The position numbers were made by a program, and so were the translations under genes. From the NCBI GenBank assembly GCA_028622995.1, contig JAJQJQ010000009.1:3410001-3474000 (forward strand): a stretch of 64,000 nucleotides of DNA, read 5' to 3'. The DNA comes from Panagrolaimus kolymaensis. Its lineage: Eukaryota > Nematoda > Chromadorea > Rhabditida > Panagrolaimidae. The first letter of the stretch is position 1. Every line of letters begins with the position of its first letter. Positions 1 to 11,798 of the stretch are shown piece by piece. The notes beneath the pieces were generated by a model. That model was not told the origin of the DNA. It made no database searches and saw only the letters and a list, made by a program, of their open reading frames with translations.

Positions 1-125
1 TACTACAAAAAATTAATTAACAGAAAAGGCTAAAACTTAATTAACCCCTCATCTGTTTTAAAAAAATTTAAATCGAATTATTATTATTTAATTACATCGC
101 AATTTATTTTTATCTTTATAAAACT

Positions 126-1872
126 TTAAACTAGATTTTCTTGTCCTCCACCAGCAATGGGCATTCCAACTTGATCAGGATTAAGATTTTCATTTCCCTT
201 ATTTTTAATTGCATTGACAGCAGTTTCAGAATCAGTAAACTCAAGAATAGCTCGGCCTTGAAATTTGGAATTACTGAGTTGTCGCATGACCGTTGAAGCA
301 TCTTGAATGGCAAAAACTCGATATTCGGGTGGAGAAATAATATTAGCAGAAACAAGTTTGACAACTTCTTTAAGTTGATCCACGGTGCCTCGTTTCATTC
401 CCAAAATGCCGAGTCTTTTTTGCGCAATTTCTTTAACGGGAATTGGAACATCAAGGCCAGAAATGCCTCCAACAAGAAGGGTGCCCCCCTAAACAAATTT
501 AAGCTTCGTAAAAAGTTGTTTTAGGAATATAAAAATAAAGTTTATCAAACCTCTGAAAGACATTTGAGGGAACGAGCTACAGTTCGAGGAGTGGTAACAA
601 AATCAAAAACTAAATGAACTCCATGACGGGCGACATCTTTGGTACGCATGATTAAATATTCTTCGAATTCTATAAACCAAAAAAAACTTTTAGCTTCCAA
701 AGACTTTTATTTAATTTAATAGCAACAAACCATTATCATCCCAATGAACAACGCAATCAGCTCCATTTTGTTCAGCAAGAGTTAAACGCTCTTCTTTAGC
801 ATCAGCAACCATAATTTGAACATTTTCTTGCTTTTCCAAATCAAACTTATAACGAGCCATTTTGAGAAGCCATAAACCAAGACCTCCAGCTCCAACAATA
901 AGAATGGTGCATTGTTTATTGGTTTTAAGGGAATTTTCAATCAAGGGTTTAGCCTGAAATCCAAAAAGGTAATAGTTATTCCATTTAAATATTTGGGACT
1001 TTGGAAAAGTTTTTGATGCTTTGATATTTTTGTTTTTGACTAAAAGCATCGGTCGCGTTTCTCAAAAAAATACTTCGCGCTAAACATTCTTTGAAAGCGC
1101 AGAAAAAAATAAATATCAAAAACATTCTTTTGCCGCTGAAAATGCCAAATCTCAAAAACCAAAACCAAAAAATAGACTATTGCCAGCTGATATATCTATG
1201 AAAGGTCAACGAAAAAATCTATGGCAAAACAAAGCAAAATAGAAAATTGCTATAAATTTTTTTTCCACAAAAGTTCAAAAAATGAATGATCTTAAAAAAA
1301 CTTGTGAATGAAAATATTTTTTGATGCAAGGTTTTAAAAATATATAAATAAAAGCTCACGTGAATTAAAGCTGAATATGCCCATGTAGCACCGGCTGACA
1401 TGATAGCCGCGACATGCATATCCATGCTTTCAGGAATTTTAACCAAATGATCCAAAGTTGAAACGGAAACAAAATCAGTATATCCATGATTTTTACTGAT
1501 ATCATCTGATGGCCAAACAATAACTTTATCACCTAGTTTAAATTCAGTTTCAGCGGGATTTACATTTTCTCCAAAAGCTTCAATAACTCCAGAAACTTCG
1601 TAACCTGAAAAAAGTTTCTTACTTAAATTTTTTTTATATTCTCAAAAAGAAATTAACAAACCTGGAAAAAGAATGGTATCTTTAACTCCCGAAAGAGCTC
1701 GAGCTTGACGAGTATTGGGAATATGATTATCTGTGAGGCAAACCCCTGCATAACAAACTTTTACTCGAGCTCCTGCAGGTGGAACAGCGGGAAGTTCTTC
1801 GTCTTCGAAGAAATGAACTTCTTTTAAATCTTTTGGTGAACCTAAGGAAATTCGGCGATTTTTGGATGACAT
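126..1872 (-). CDS. Medium-chain dehydrogenase/reductase, alcohol-dehydrogenase-like
   Basis: Five exons on the minus strand: 1872-1662, 1604-1360, 953-731, 669-551 and 488-126. All join in phase to give about 386 aa. The N-terminal half is a GroES-like fold ([12 protein letters not shown], then [14 protein letters not shown]). The Rossmann half shows the nucleotide-binding loop [12 protein letters not shown], a dinucleotide-domain acid (MVADAKEER), then VFDFVTT and [11 protein letters not shown]. Oddities seen: the usual GHE catalytic-zinc motif reads GYE, and no four-cysteine structural-zinc loop is visible. The enzyme may therefore be zinc-independent or altered in chemistry (inference). 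The family normally oxidises alcohols or reduces carbonyls with NAD(P) in the cytosol; the substrate cannot be told. The start is the first ATG of the long first exon. The 3' end runs into AT-rich flank. Confidence 0.85.
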
Positions 1873-3138
1873 TGTTTGTTTGATTTTTTGGTTAATTATT
1901 TTAACTGAAAAAAATGTATATATAAAAATTAATCAATTTTCAAGTGTCGAGGAAATCGATGAGACGACACGCATTTTTTCTAAAGTTTGGAAACTTCTGA
2001 GTATTAATTAAGCATTTCAAAGGTAAAAAGTTAAATTAAAAACAAATCAAAAAATGAATGAAAGAAGAAGAAAAAAAAATCGAACGATGTATGTATGTGT
2101 TTTTGCTGCTGCTATGGCCGCATGACTGATGCAAGAATGAAAGAAGGAAGAAGAAAAAATATTTAACTGAAATAGTGTTTTCGTTGCACGTTGCGTTTAA
2201 AAATGCTTTATTTTGCTTTTCTTCCATTTTTTAACTTTAACTTGGGTCGTCGTCAATAAACGCAGCCCGCCAAAAAAAAGAAAGAAAAAAACATTATTGA
2301 AAACGATTTTTTTTATTATTATGCTTCTTTCATTTTTCATTCATTAAGAAACCTAAAACATTGTTTATTGAGTGACTGTTATTCTTTCGAGTTATTGTTT
2401 CTTCTGCTTGCTTCCTTCTTTTTTTATAAAAGAGTTATATCATCATTGATTAAAAAAAAAGGGAAGGAAGGAAGGAACCAAAACTCATCGATATTTTTTA
2501 AGCACAAAAGAATAACAAAATTGAGAGAAGAAAGAAAGAAAAAAACTGTAAACAAACAACAAACAAAAAAACTTGTCTATTCGTACTTTTTTTAAATATT
2601 GCAATCCCTTGAAATTATTTGATTGAGTTAAATCAAAGTGACACCAAAATAATTTTGTTATTAGGTTATTTGATTGTAATTACTTTTTTTGATACTAAAA
2701 GTTTTCTATCTTTTTTCTTTTTTTCAACTTAAACAAAACCTTTGTCTTTTTTATTTTTAAACTAAAACTTTATGGTCCGCCGCCGTCACTGTTGTTGTTT
2801 GTTGTTGCCTGTAAAATTTATGTATGTATGTACAAAAAAAGTACTTCTTTCTTTTGTTTTTTTTCATTTTTTTGAACATTGAACGCATTTTTTTTTGGTT
2901 GTGGTCGTCGTCTGCTTGTTGATTGCTTGCGCTACTTTTTTTATTATTATTGTGTTTGTCCCTTTTTTTGTCCTTGCATTTGGTGTTCTTTTTTTTATTG
3001 GTTACCCAATATTTTAAATATTCTTATTTAATATATAACATATGTGTTTCTGCAATGCCGTGATCGTTTCTTAACTTTTTTTTAAAAACTAATCAATCTC
3101 TTGTTTAGTCGAGTGTTTAACTTTTTTTATCAAACAAA
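1873..3138. other. Intergenic, low-complexity, divergent promoter region
   Basis: This gap lies between the divergently transcribed dehydrogenase and PRA1 genes. It is rich in poly-T and poly-A runs, short GAAGGAAGG and ATGTATGT repeats and GTTGTTGTT-type triplets. No splice-linked coding exon was found. It probably holds both promoters. Confidence 0.5.
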
Positions 3139-3825
3139 ATGGCGGCTGCAGCTACTGGAGGTCAAGCAAATTATAAATGGAATCAGGATGTTCAATTCCC
3201 ACCATTACGTCCATTAAACGAATTCATTTTGGATAAAGCTCGATATGATGTAAGTTAATCCAATTATTAATCCTTCCAAAAAAGTAAAATATAAAATTCA
3301 TTCCTTTGCAGTATCCATCATTCAAAGATCTTCCAAGATGGAACAATCGAATCGTTGCAAACCTTCTTTATTTCCAAAGCAATTATTTTGCTTTTATTTT
3401 GGGTGCAATTCTTTTATTAACATTCTTTTACGCTAAAGCCATGGCTATCGGACTTGTAACTCTCATGATGGTTGGATTACTTGCGGCTTCCATCTTTGCC
3501 AATGATCCTCGGCTTTTAGCGGTAAACTTTTCCAACAATAAAATATAAATAATAATTTTTGGAAGTTTAGATTCGTCACGAACATCCATACGCAGTTATT
3601 TTCGTGATTATTGCAGTTTGCTATTCATTTATTACATGTCTCCCATATGTTTTAACAACCATTTTCTCATTAGCTCTTCCAATTTTGATTGTCTTCCTTC
3701 ATGCTTCAATTCGGCTTCGAAATATTAACAACAAAATCAACCAGAAATTCCTTGAAGGTGTAATTCATCAAACAGTTATGGCAAAAATCCTTCGACTTCT
3801 TAATCTTGAACCAAAAGCAATGTAA
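3139..3825 (+). CDS. PRA1 family protein, ARL6IP5/JWA-like
   Basis: Three exons (3139-3249, 3312-3521, 3571-3825) give a complete 191 aa protein. The N-terminus matches the ARL6IP5 pattern: FPPLRPLNEFILDKARYD followed by FKDLPRWNNRIVANLLYFQSNY. Two pairs of hydrophobic segments follow (FAFILGAILLLTFFYAKAM with LVTLMMVGLLAAS, then YAVIFVIIAVCYSF with LTTIFSLALPILIVFLHAS). They are capped by the conserved LRNINNKINQK motif. PRA1 proteins are ER/Golgi four-pass membrane proteins that interact with small GTPases and modulate transport. Exon borders are canonical (GTAAGT/TTTGCAG; GTAAAC/GTTTAG). An AATAAA signal lies at 3945-3950. The ATG context CAAACAAAATGGCG supports this start. Confidence 0.92.
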
Positions 3826-4119
3826 AAGATTGCTTATGCCGCAATCCCTTGGCTATTCCATGAATAATATCAGTTCCATTTTTATTTGTCACAATTATCA
3901 GTTATTTAACTTAGAAACGTTATAGCAGGTTTAGTAATTGAGTAAATAAAATTTTTAATTAAAACGAGTAAAGATCCACATATAATAAATGATGATACCG
4001 AGACTCCCAAATGTTTAAAATAATCTTAAAAGATTCGACTCATTCCATTTTACATATTTAGATACGTCATTTTCCTTTTTAACAAAATGCTTTTAAACAA
4101 TAAAGATTTATTATAAAGT

Positions 4120-5087
4120 TTATTTATCAAACGACCGCGCAAAATAAATTTGAGGTTCTAAAACGGCTTCTCCAAAATCAGCCCACCATGCTAGAATTTC
4201 TTCTTTGATTATTGTAAAACGCTCGGAATCTGCTGGCGCCAAATTTAGATAATAAATCGTAAAGTAAACTTCTGGATATGTCTGAAATTTTGTTTCAATA
4301 AAAACTTTTCTATAAATTTTTTTTAAATTCACTTACTTTTATGAATTCTGCAAATTCTTTCAAATCGAAGCATTTAGGTAAATCAAATAATTCAAAACGG
4401 TATAAATCTTTAAGGTTATTCAATTGGCAAATATTACTTGCCGTTTGTGAAGTAATGCATGAAAGATTTTTCGATGAAACATCGCTAAAATAAAAATAAT
4501 TAAAACAATTACAATTTTTTTCTAACTCACAAACGAAACTCTTTAAGAAATGGCAAGGATTTGAGAATTTTTTCAAGTGGAATAGAATCACCATTTTCAG
4601 CTAATATTACAGTGTGGTAAAGATCACATTCATGAATTTGGCTAAACTTTACTAGAGTTTCAAATTCTTTATATGTTATACTTTGATGAGATAACCGTAA
4701 AGAAGATAAATTGCACCGATATACTTTCGATAACATGAAAGAAGTAGAGTTTGGCTGACGAGTATTAAAAACACCGAGACTTTCAGTTATCCAAAGTTTA
4801 AAAAATTTGAGCTTTTCTAGATTGAAGTTCTCTTCCGGATAAAATTTTCTTTTAATTTTAATAAAGTCGTTACTTTTTTCCAATGATTTACAAACAACAA
4901 TTTTATTTTGGAATAAAAAATATCGGGAGACCTTGACTAATTTCTGATAAATAACTGCATTTGAAGGATTCTTTGCAATATAAAATATTATATTTGATGA
5001 TAAAGCAAATTCTATATAGAGTACGTTTTTAGATGACAAATTTCTATCAAACGATAAATCAGCAACACCCTTTTTTAGCGTTTTCAT
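4120..5087 (-). CDS. Nematode-expanded family protein, locus 1
   Basis: Three exons on the minus strand (5087-4531, 4484-4337, 4281-4120) join in phase to 288 aa. The N-terminal third has the family signature IIFYIAKNPSNAVIYQKLV followed by RYFLFQNKIVV. A middle leucine-rich stretch (LKFFKLWITESL, YRCNLSSLRLSHQSITYKEF) is followed by ELFDLPKCFDLKEFAEFIK and a C-terminal TYPEVYFTIYYLN block. The same order is seen at 6820-7698 and 57673-60256, so these are paralogues. The layout resembles F-box/FTH-like nematode families (a short N-terminal adaptor-like motif plus irregular leucine repeats), but no canonical F-box is evident. Function is not assigned. Splice sites are canonical (GTGAGT, GTAAGT). 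Confidence 0.75.
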
Positions 5088-6819
5088 ACCTATTTTAAAA
5101 GTAGTTATTCAGCGACTTAAGAGGAATAAATGAATATTGATGCTGAAAATTAAAATTAAAGCAAATATTTGAAAAACGTTAGAAAAAAATAATGAACAAG
5201 CAGCAAAAATAACAAAAAAAACTTTCAACTATTTTTTTAAACATATTTATAAAATTTTCGCTTCAAGAAAACATTTTACTTCTCTTAAAGTTTTGCTAAA
5301 AATGTCATCGAGAAAACGTTAATCAACCCGCAATAATTTTATTTTGCAAATTATTAAAAAAATTAAAAAAATTTTATAAAAAAACTTAGTTTTTTGAATT
5401 TACTTCAACGCAATTGCTCGATAAATTACTATTTTTAAAGAAGACAAAGAAATTTCCCTTCACATAAGTAAAAATACACGCTTTTTCGAAAGTAATAGTT
5501 TCACTCATTGTTCCGGCTTCTGGAATCCGGGGAAGTCCAAAATTTGGCCAAATACCAAGTTAAGCATAGAAAACAATTATTGTGATAATCATATGCGAGT
5601 GGTAGAAAACATACATACTAAAATACAATGTTAAAAGTTATTGAAAGATAAAGATTTATGATCAATTTATAAATATGCGACTGTATGCATTCAAGGTACA
5701 TTAACTCAGTGATTATGGAAAGAACATGCCACTTCAATGTGGGTTTTGTAAAAGTTTTTTGGGCTTTTCGAGTGTATTGGGTGATGGCTTGATATGAAGT
5801 CATTAACAAGACATATATTGGTTTTATCCTTTCCATAAATTTTCGTTATGTTTTTTAATATTTTTACAAACATTTCCTTGAAAACTAATGTTTATTATCA
5901 TAAAGTTTTTAATAAATATTTTTTGATCGTGTGCTTCTTAACCATCTTCAAGGAAGGAGACGTATTTATTTCCGCAGCAGAATTTTTTTTATTCAATACG
6001 ATTTTTCAGTAGGAGAATTAATTGTAGTGGAAAATATTTTAACGAACATGAAAAATATGAATGCTTTCATTTTGGATGTTTTAAAAATCTCAAATTGTCA
6101 ACTTTGAAGCCCGGTAACTCAAACATGGGTAAGTGGTAATTTCTGAAACTTTTCTAACTTGTTAATCTATGCTAGAAATAACCCTAGACCAGTCAAAAAG
6201 GCAAATGTTAAGAATTTTGTATTCTCGTGGTGATATTTCCTGTAAAACCATTTTCGTAAAAACACCCAGTAATTCTGAGACAAGATTCGTGTTCTCCATA
6301 TTTTTTCACCCTAGAATACTTTTTTCAACCCATGTTGACGGAGAATGAGTTTTTTTCAGTTCCTAATCCTCTCTCGAATCAAAAAATATTTGATTATAAA
6401 GCATATGAGAAAAATGTGGTAACCTAATCTAAAATTAAAAATTTGAATCGATGCGGTTCGATTTTATTTTACTTTCCTTAAATTCCTAAGCATTCCAAAA
6501 ATACGATTTTTTACGTGCAAAAAATATGTGATCCCCTTGCTCGCATGAATAGTTTCAAACTAGCGTTGGTTCTTGAAACGAATTATATATACTGTAATGA
6601 CGCCCGATTTCTTTTTTTGATCCTTGTTTTGCATGTTTAGGAATCATTTTATCAACTTTTGTCTTCTGTTAGAATTTTGTTGCTTAAATATGCTACTTAT
6701 CGTGAATTCAAAACTTTACATAATCTTTTTCTATTTATCTCTTTTTCTTTCGTGTTTTAATAATATTTGTTGCTGCACTTACTAAAAATAATTTTTTAGT
6801 TTTTTAGGAACATATTATA
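5088..6819. other. Intergenic between two divergent family paralogues
   Basis: About 1.7 kb of AT-rich DNA separates locus 1 (minus) and locus 2 (plus). The short open frames here have no splice-linked continuation and no recognisable domain. No clear inverted repeat or mobile element was seen. Confidence 0.4.
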
Positions 6820-7698
6820 ATGGACGACTCATCGACGCCTAATGAAGTTGGATTTCGCCGTGTATTTTATCATTATTTAAGAACTTCAAATGAAAATCTG
6901 GAGTCAAAAATGATTTTAAAACAATCTTCTAAATACTTTCACTACAATGATTCAATCGTACTTTGTGATATTACCAAAAAACCTCGACTTCGAACTTTAA
7001 CGTCTTTCATGCCATTACCACAAAAAAAGAAGAAAGAAATCCGATTCTGCACTAATAATGTTCCAGAAGATTCGCTTATTATTTATGGAAATCTCCATAT
7101 TAATGGAATAGATATTCACCCACTTATTTCAAAGATTCTCTACTCAAGAATTGAAAAAGCAACTGTCTGTAATCAAAACTTATCTTCAAATGAGTTTGAA
7201 AAGCTTGGAAATGCTATAAGAACTATGGATTTTCACAATGTAGCTGTTTACGAAATGAATGGAAGAAAGTTATAGTTGGAAAATTTTATCGCGCGATTGA
7301 CAAATCTCGAAACTTTCAAGTTGTAAGTTTTTTGATAATTTTAATTTATTTTACCTTTTTTTTGGTTTAGCAAACATGGGATAAACAATATCGGAATGTA
7401 TAACAAACAAACTTTTTTTGCTCAAGGATCCATCTTCAAAAATCTCAAAAATTTCGAGTTGTTTAAATGTCCTTCCACATTAATTTTATGCGCATTTATG
7501 GATTTCATAAAGGTTAGTTGTTTTTTATCTGTATGCTTTTTTACAACAACAACAATTATATTTTAGATTCACGATAAAACTTCTTTCCGATTTCACTTCG
7601 ACAAAGATATTGAAGACTCCGTACAAGATAATATCAAAGATGAAGCAAAATCATTGTTCAGAAGTTCTGAAAAAAGAATAAGTTATAAGTTCGTTTAA
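6820..7698 (+). pseudogene. Nematode-expanded family locus 2, with in-frame TAG
   Basis: Three exons (6820-7322, 7371-7512, 7567-7698) keep phase across 259 codons and end at TAA. They align in order with the other family members: LESKMILKQSSKYFHYNDSIVL, LIIYGNLHINGIDIH, KNFENFELFKCP-like and a final MDFIK. The single defect is a TAG at 7273-7275, between EMNGRKL and LENFIARLTNLETF. Downstream coding, both introns (GTAAGT/GTTTAG; GTTAG/TTTTAG) and the terminator are intact, so the stop is probably recent, polymorphic or a sequencing error. If real, translation ends at 151 aa and loses the C-terminal 107 residues. A truncated functional protein cannot be excluded. Confidence 0.7.
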
Positions 7699-8239
7699 TA
7701 TTTCACTGTATCTGTATTTATTTTTTGTACCTTTATATGATGTTTTGATTTGTTACTATACTACATATGTAATTTTTGATAAAGGATTTTTATTGCTTGT
7801 AATTGTTGAAGCTTATAACTTAAAATGACATAGCATCACTAAATTGTGATTTATATGCGTTTTTATGGAGGAATGTTAGTCTTACACTTGGCAAAGAAAG
7901 ATAGTGGATAAATATGGATGGATGATTAGAGGAAGAATAAACCATTTCACCTCCACCATAAAACATAAGTTCCTTTTATTTGTCAGAATGATCAGCCTTT
8001 TAGCTTCTCAAGGTCAGAATATGGTTGGCTATTGAGTTTATGAAGCTTTTCATTTAACCTTTACAAGTGTAAACAACAATCATTAATGATCCTAGAGCAA
8101 GCTCCAGATGTAATAAACCGTATGATTCAATTAAACATTCAGAACCTTTCAAGAGTTAATTGGCTTTATTCATACCCGACATGCCTTATTCAGGCATGTT
8201 TCTTTCAAATCTAACTATTTGAATTGTAACTTCTACTCC

Positions 8240-8457
8240 TCTTGCTACTTACAGAAAAAACGGGTTAGCCGTTTAGAGATTAGTTCTCTATATTCATTCA
8301 AAGATATACAACACAAAAAAAGTTAATTCACTACTTTATCTAACATAATTTCTAAAGACAACAAAAAACATACAATAAATGATTACTTCTAATTTGGTTT
8401 CTGTTGATAAAGATCATCAGCATATAATTGAGTTGAAAGTCGTTTCATTCGACGATT
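8240..8457. pseudogene. Degraded copy of MFS 3' end plus mS37 last-exon fragment
   Basis: This block repeats, with many changes, the sequence at about 11080-11365, where the MFS transporter gene (plus) and mS37 gene (minus) converge. Shared runs include CTTGCTACTTACA, AAGTTAATTCACTACTTTATCTAACATAATTTCT (a 34-nt identity, described here by its ends: AAGTTAATTC...ATAATTTCT) and ATGATTACTTCTAATTTGG. On the minus strand 8391-8457 still reads RMKRLSTQLYADDLYQQKPN, against RMKRLPTQSYADDLYRRKDKNKPN in the intact gene. It abuts the TIM17 stop codon, so TIM17's 3' UTR probably lies inside the duplicated block. The upstream parts of both source genes are missing. Confidence 0.75.
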
Positions 8458-8458
8458 G

Positions 8459-9143
8459 TTAAGCCCGTAATACTTTCGGATCATCAAGTTCTGTAGGAGG
8501 CTGTTGAGTAGGATCAAACATAGTACCCATCCATCTAGAAGTCACCAAACCAACACCTTCAATCATTGCTAAAATAACTGCACCAAGTAACGCTGATCCT
8601 GCCATGACTTTTGGTCCAGAACGTACAGCCAGTAGAGCGCCAGTAAGACCACCAGAAGCAATAGAATTAAACGGATCTTCCTGAAAAAGAGATGTTGAGT
8701 TAGAAAGTAAACGATTGACACTATATCCACAAGAATAATGCTTCTTTTGTACTAGAACGAGACAACATTGTTGAAGAAAATGCAACGTTAATACATTCCA
8801 ACAGTTATAAACAAAAGATAAACCGTAAAAGTAAAATCATACCTTTTTACGAATAGCGACCATACAACAATCGATAGTTGAGAACATTCCACCCCATGCA
8901 GCAAATTGCACACCAGTTAAAGCACTTCTTGTTCGAACTTCACGAAACATACTAATGAGTTTTTGACCTTTTGCCGCATGTCTGTATCCTGTAAACGAAT
9001 GAAATATGCTACCACCAATGAGTCCCATAGAAAATGCACTTCCAATATCATCACCAATTCGATAAGGGCTGAAAAGTTAATATATACATAGTATGTAACA
9101 AACAAAATGTAATTTACCATGGCTCACGTGAATATTCTTCCAT
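8459..9143 (-). CDS. timm17: Mitochondrial import inner membrane translocase subunit TIM17
   Basis: Exons 9143-9118, 9068-8843 and 8680-8459 join in phase to 157 aa. The start MEEYSREPCPYRIGDDIGSA is nearly diagnostic for TIM17. It is followed by GLIGGSIFHSFTGYRHA, RTRSALTGVQFAAWGGMFSTIDC and a later FNSIASGGLTGALLAVRSGP with hydrophobic GSALLGAVILAMIEGVGL: four membrane segments of the Tim17/22/23 fold. TIM17 is a core subunit of the TIM23 complex in the inner membrane, which imports presequence proteins. The conserved cysteine pair (residue 9 and the IDCC region) is present. The first exon is only 26 nt and ends within the Cys codon. The C-terminal tail is proline/asparagine rich and short, as usual. 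Confidence 0.95.
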
Positions 9144-9816
9144 ATTTGTAATGTAACCCAATCAGCTAGATAGCCCTAAAAAACAAAAAATGATTATAAA
9201 TGAGTAAAGTCGGTATGAACAGAAAGGATGCATAAACACGATGCATAATGGACACGAGGGAAAGGTATAAATAGGAGTTATAAAACCATATATGTTAGAC
9301 TTCGAAGGTTGAAAAAAGCATTAAAAAATTTGACAAACAAACGTGAAAAAATTTCTTATTTTTTTTTGACTAAAAGCTTTCTTCATAAATCTCGAACTCG
9401 CATGATGAAACTGTCGTGGCAAGAATATTAATGCAAATGGGAAACTTGAAATTTTTCCAAAAAGTAAAAAACAAAACAGCAACTTTTTTTCATGGACTTT
9501 GATGGTTAAAAAAATGTTAATTTTTGTGGAAAAAAATTGTAAACAAAAAGCAAAAAATGATTTAATGATGAACCCATGGTTTTCTATTATCCCAATAACT
9601 TAGATATGATTGAGTCATTGAAAAGGGAATCGAATTTGCGGGTATTAATTATAATAAAAAATCATAAGAAAACGATTCAAGGCAAAGCATTTGGTGGTTG
9701 CAACAAATTTATTGGTTCTTCTTTCAAACAAAACAACAAACACCACTAACACATTTTTCCATTGGCAATAAAACGATTGAACCTCAGCAATTAATGGATG
9801 ATATATTTCTTTAAAA
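9144..9816. other. Divergent promoter region of TIM17 and MFS transporter
   Basis: AT-rich interval with no supported exon. The two flanking genes point away from each other, so their promoters probably lie here. Confidence 0.4.
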
Positions 9817-11191
9817 ATGCTCAAATTTTTATTAGTTTTTGTTAGTTATTCATCATTAGTTTATTTTCGTCGAATATTTTTCTTATTTCCAACAGAAACA
9901 TCGAAAGATTTAGATTATACTAAAAGTGATTATGGTTGGTAAAAGCTAAATTCAAGAAAGATTTAACTACCAAAGTGTTTTTATAGGAAACATCGTTTCA
10001 ATATATTCCATTTGTTATACTGCATCGAAGCTTATCCTTGGCTCCATGAATGATGTGATAACACCAGCAAAAGTTTTAGCAATGAGTGTTGGAGCTGTAA
10101 GTTGTGCTTTACTCGGATTATCTCAAGCTTCTTCCACAAAAGAGTTATTCATTTGGATTCCAATGACAGCATTATTCCAAGGAGGAGCATGGTTAGCGGC
10201 TGTAAAATTTTTAAAAGAAGTAAGGAATTAACTTTTAAAGGTTGTTATTGAAAATTATAAAATAACTTTTTAGAATTACTCCAGCCAACGATTCACTATA
10301 CTTTTCACGGTCATGAGTTGCACCAATAATGTTAGTGGAATGCTTGCTTCAGTTATTACCATAAAGCCATGGAGAGAAATGTGTTGGTATTGCGGTAATT
10401 AAAACTGTTTCATATGTATACAATAACTTTGGTTTACAGGATTATATGGCCTTTTATTAGCTGGAGCTGTTTACACATACTTGAGGAAAGAAGAAACCCC
10501 ATCTCAAACTCCATCAAAACAAACAAAGAAAACCGCATCCAATAAATCAATTTTTATCCAAGCTTTATTATCTTTAGTTACTTGGAAAATAGCCATATTC
10601 TTATTTTTTGCAGTTGAAGTTAGATCAGTTTATGAAATGTGGGCTCCTGTATACCTTTCTGAACTTAAAAAGGATAATGTGAACTTCAAAGAGTGTTCAT
10701 TTTTATTTGAAATGGGCGGAGTTATTGGTGGATTTTTATCCGGTGTCATTGTTCAATTCTTGGAGCAAAGATATGGAAAGGATGCTAGTCGATGGAATGT
10801 AGCAAGTTTGTGTACAGGCATAATGTTTATTTCGACATGCAATTTCTTTCTCCCCGATGTAAGTAAACTAATATTTACAAAGAATTTTTACTAAATCACT
10901 TTTTAGAGAAATCAGACTTTCAACAGTTTCATAATTGGTGCAACTACTTACGCTTGCATAAACTTATACGGTATGTTGTCAGCCGATGCCGCTCCAATTC
11001 ATATGAGTGCATCAGTCAGTGCAGTCGTGTCCTTCTTATCCAATCTTGGTCCCATTGCTACTGGATCTCCCCTTGCTACTTACATTGAAAACAACGGGTT
11101 TACCTCTTTAATAGACATCTTTCAAATACAACTATACATTTTTATTTTACTCATCTTTATTACTTGGAGATTTCCTCTCCATATTCAGTAA
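9817..11191 (+). CDS. MFS organophosphate transporter, glucose-6-phosphate translocase (SLC37)-like
   Basis: Five exons (9817-9934, 9987-10219, 10274-10394, 10440-10858, 10907-11191) give about 391 aa in continuous phase. Features: a first membrane segment with YFRRIFFLFP, a short loop DYTKSDYGNIVSIYSICYTASKLILGSMND that matches the MFS A-motif region of SLC37-type carriers, several hydrophobic helices, a basic cytosolic loop (RKEETPSQTPSKQTKKT) between the two halves, and a second-half segment with FLSGVIVQFLEQRYGKD. The length is slightly below that of human SLC37A4 (about 430). The family exchanges glucose-6-phosphate for phosphate at the ER membrane; that substrate is inferred. It converges tail-to-tail with mS37, with stop codons about 90 bp apart. 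Confidence 0.8.
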
Positions 11192-11280
11192 TAAATATAC
11201 AAAAAGTTAATTCACTACTTTATCTAACATAATTTCTCAAAGAAATAACAAACAAACATACATACAATAAATGATTACTT

Positions 11281-11798
11281 CTAATTTGGCTTATTTTTAT
11301 CCTTGCGTCGATAAAGATCATCAGCATATGATTGAGTTGGAAGGCGTTTCATTCGACGATCGTGTATTCCAAGATCAGGTTGAGGATACATTGCCATAAT
11401 TTTATTGAATTGTGCAGTTGAAAGTCTTGAAGTTCCTTCACCAAGAATACCTTTCTTTGCTCCTTCTTTGAAATCTTTTACAGCTTTCTCAGCAGATTGA
11501 ACACATCTCATATATTCTCCATGAAGTTTCTCACAAGGTAGATCATCAAATTCCCATTTCTTTAAACATCCAAAAAGAGCTTGAAGTTCTTGAGTACATG
11601 AACCACCTAAAAAACGAAGAACGTTAAAGTCAAAAAATGATAAAAAAAAAAAAAAAAAAACTAACCTGGAGCTTGCATACGACGAATTGCAACTTCATTC
11701 TTTAAACATAATGGATGAATTTCTTGATAATATGATTTCTTCGGTAACAATGGTCGAGAACAATATTTTGGCATTTCTCTCAAAGGTGATAAAAACAT
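11281..11798 (-). CDS. Mitochondrial small-subunit ribosomal protein mS37 (CHCHD1-like)
   Basis: Two exons (11798-11666 and 11606-11281) join in phase to about 152 aa. The second exon has the twin CX9C CHCH pattern: CTQELQALFGC, then CEKLHGEYMRC. The upstream LSPLREMPKYCSRPLLPKK region and downstream STAQFNKIMAMYPQPDLG match the CHCHD1/mS37 order, where NKLNKLLQRFP occupies the same place. CHCHD1 is imported by MIA40 and sits in the mitoribosomal small subunit. The N-terminus is uncertain: homologous residues (KNNKPIMF) continue a little upstream of the chosen ATG, so a further 5' exon or earlier start is likely. A poly-A tract occupies the intron. A degraded copy of the last exon lies at 8391-8457. 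Confidence 0.8.
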
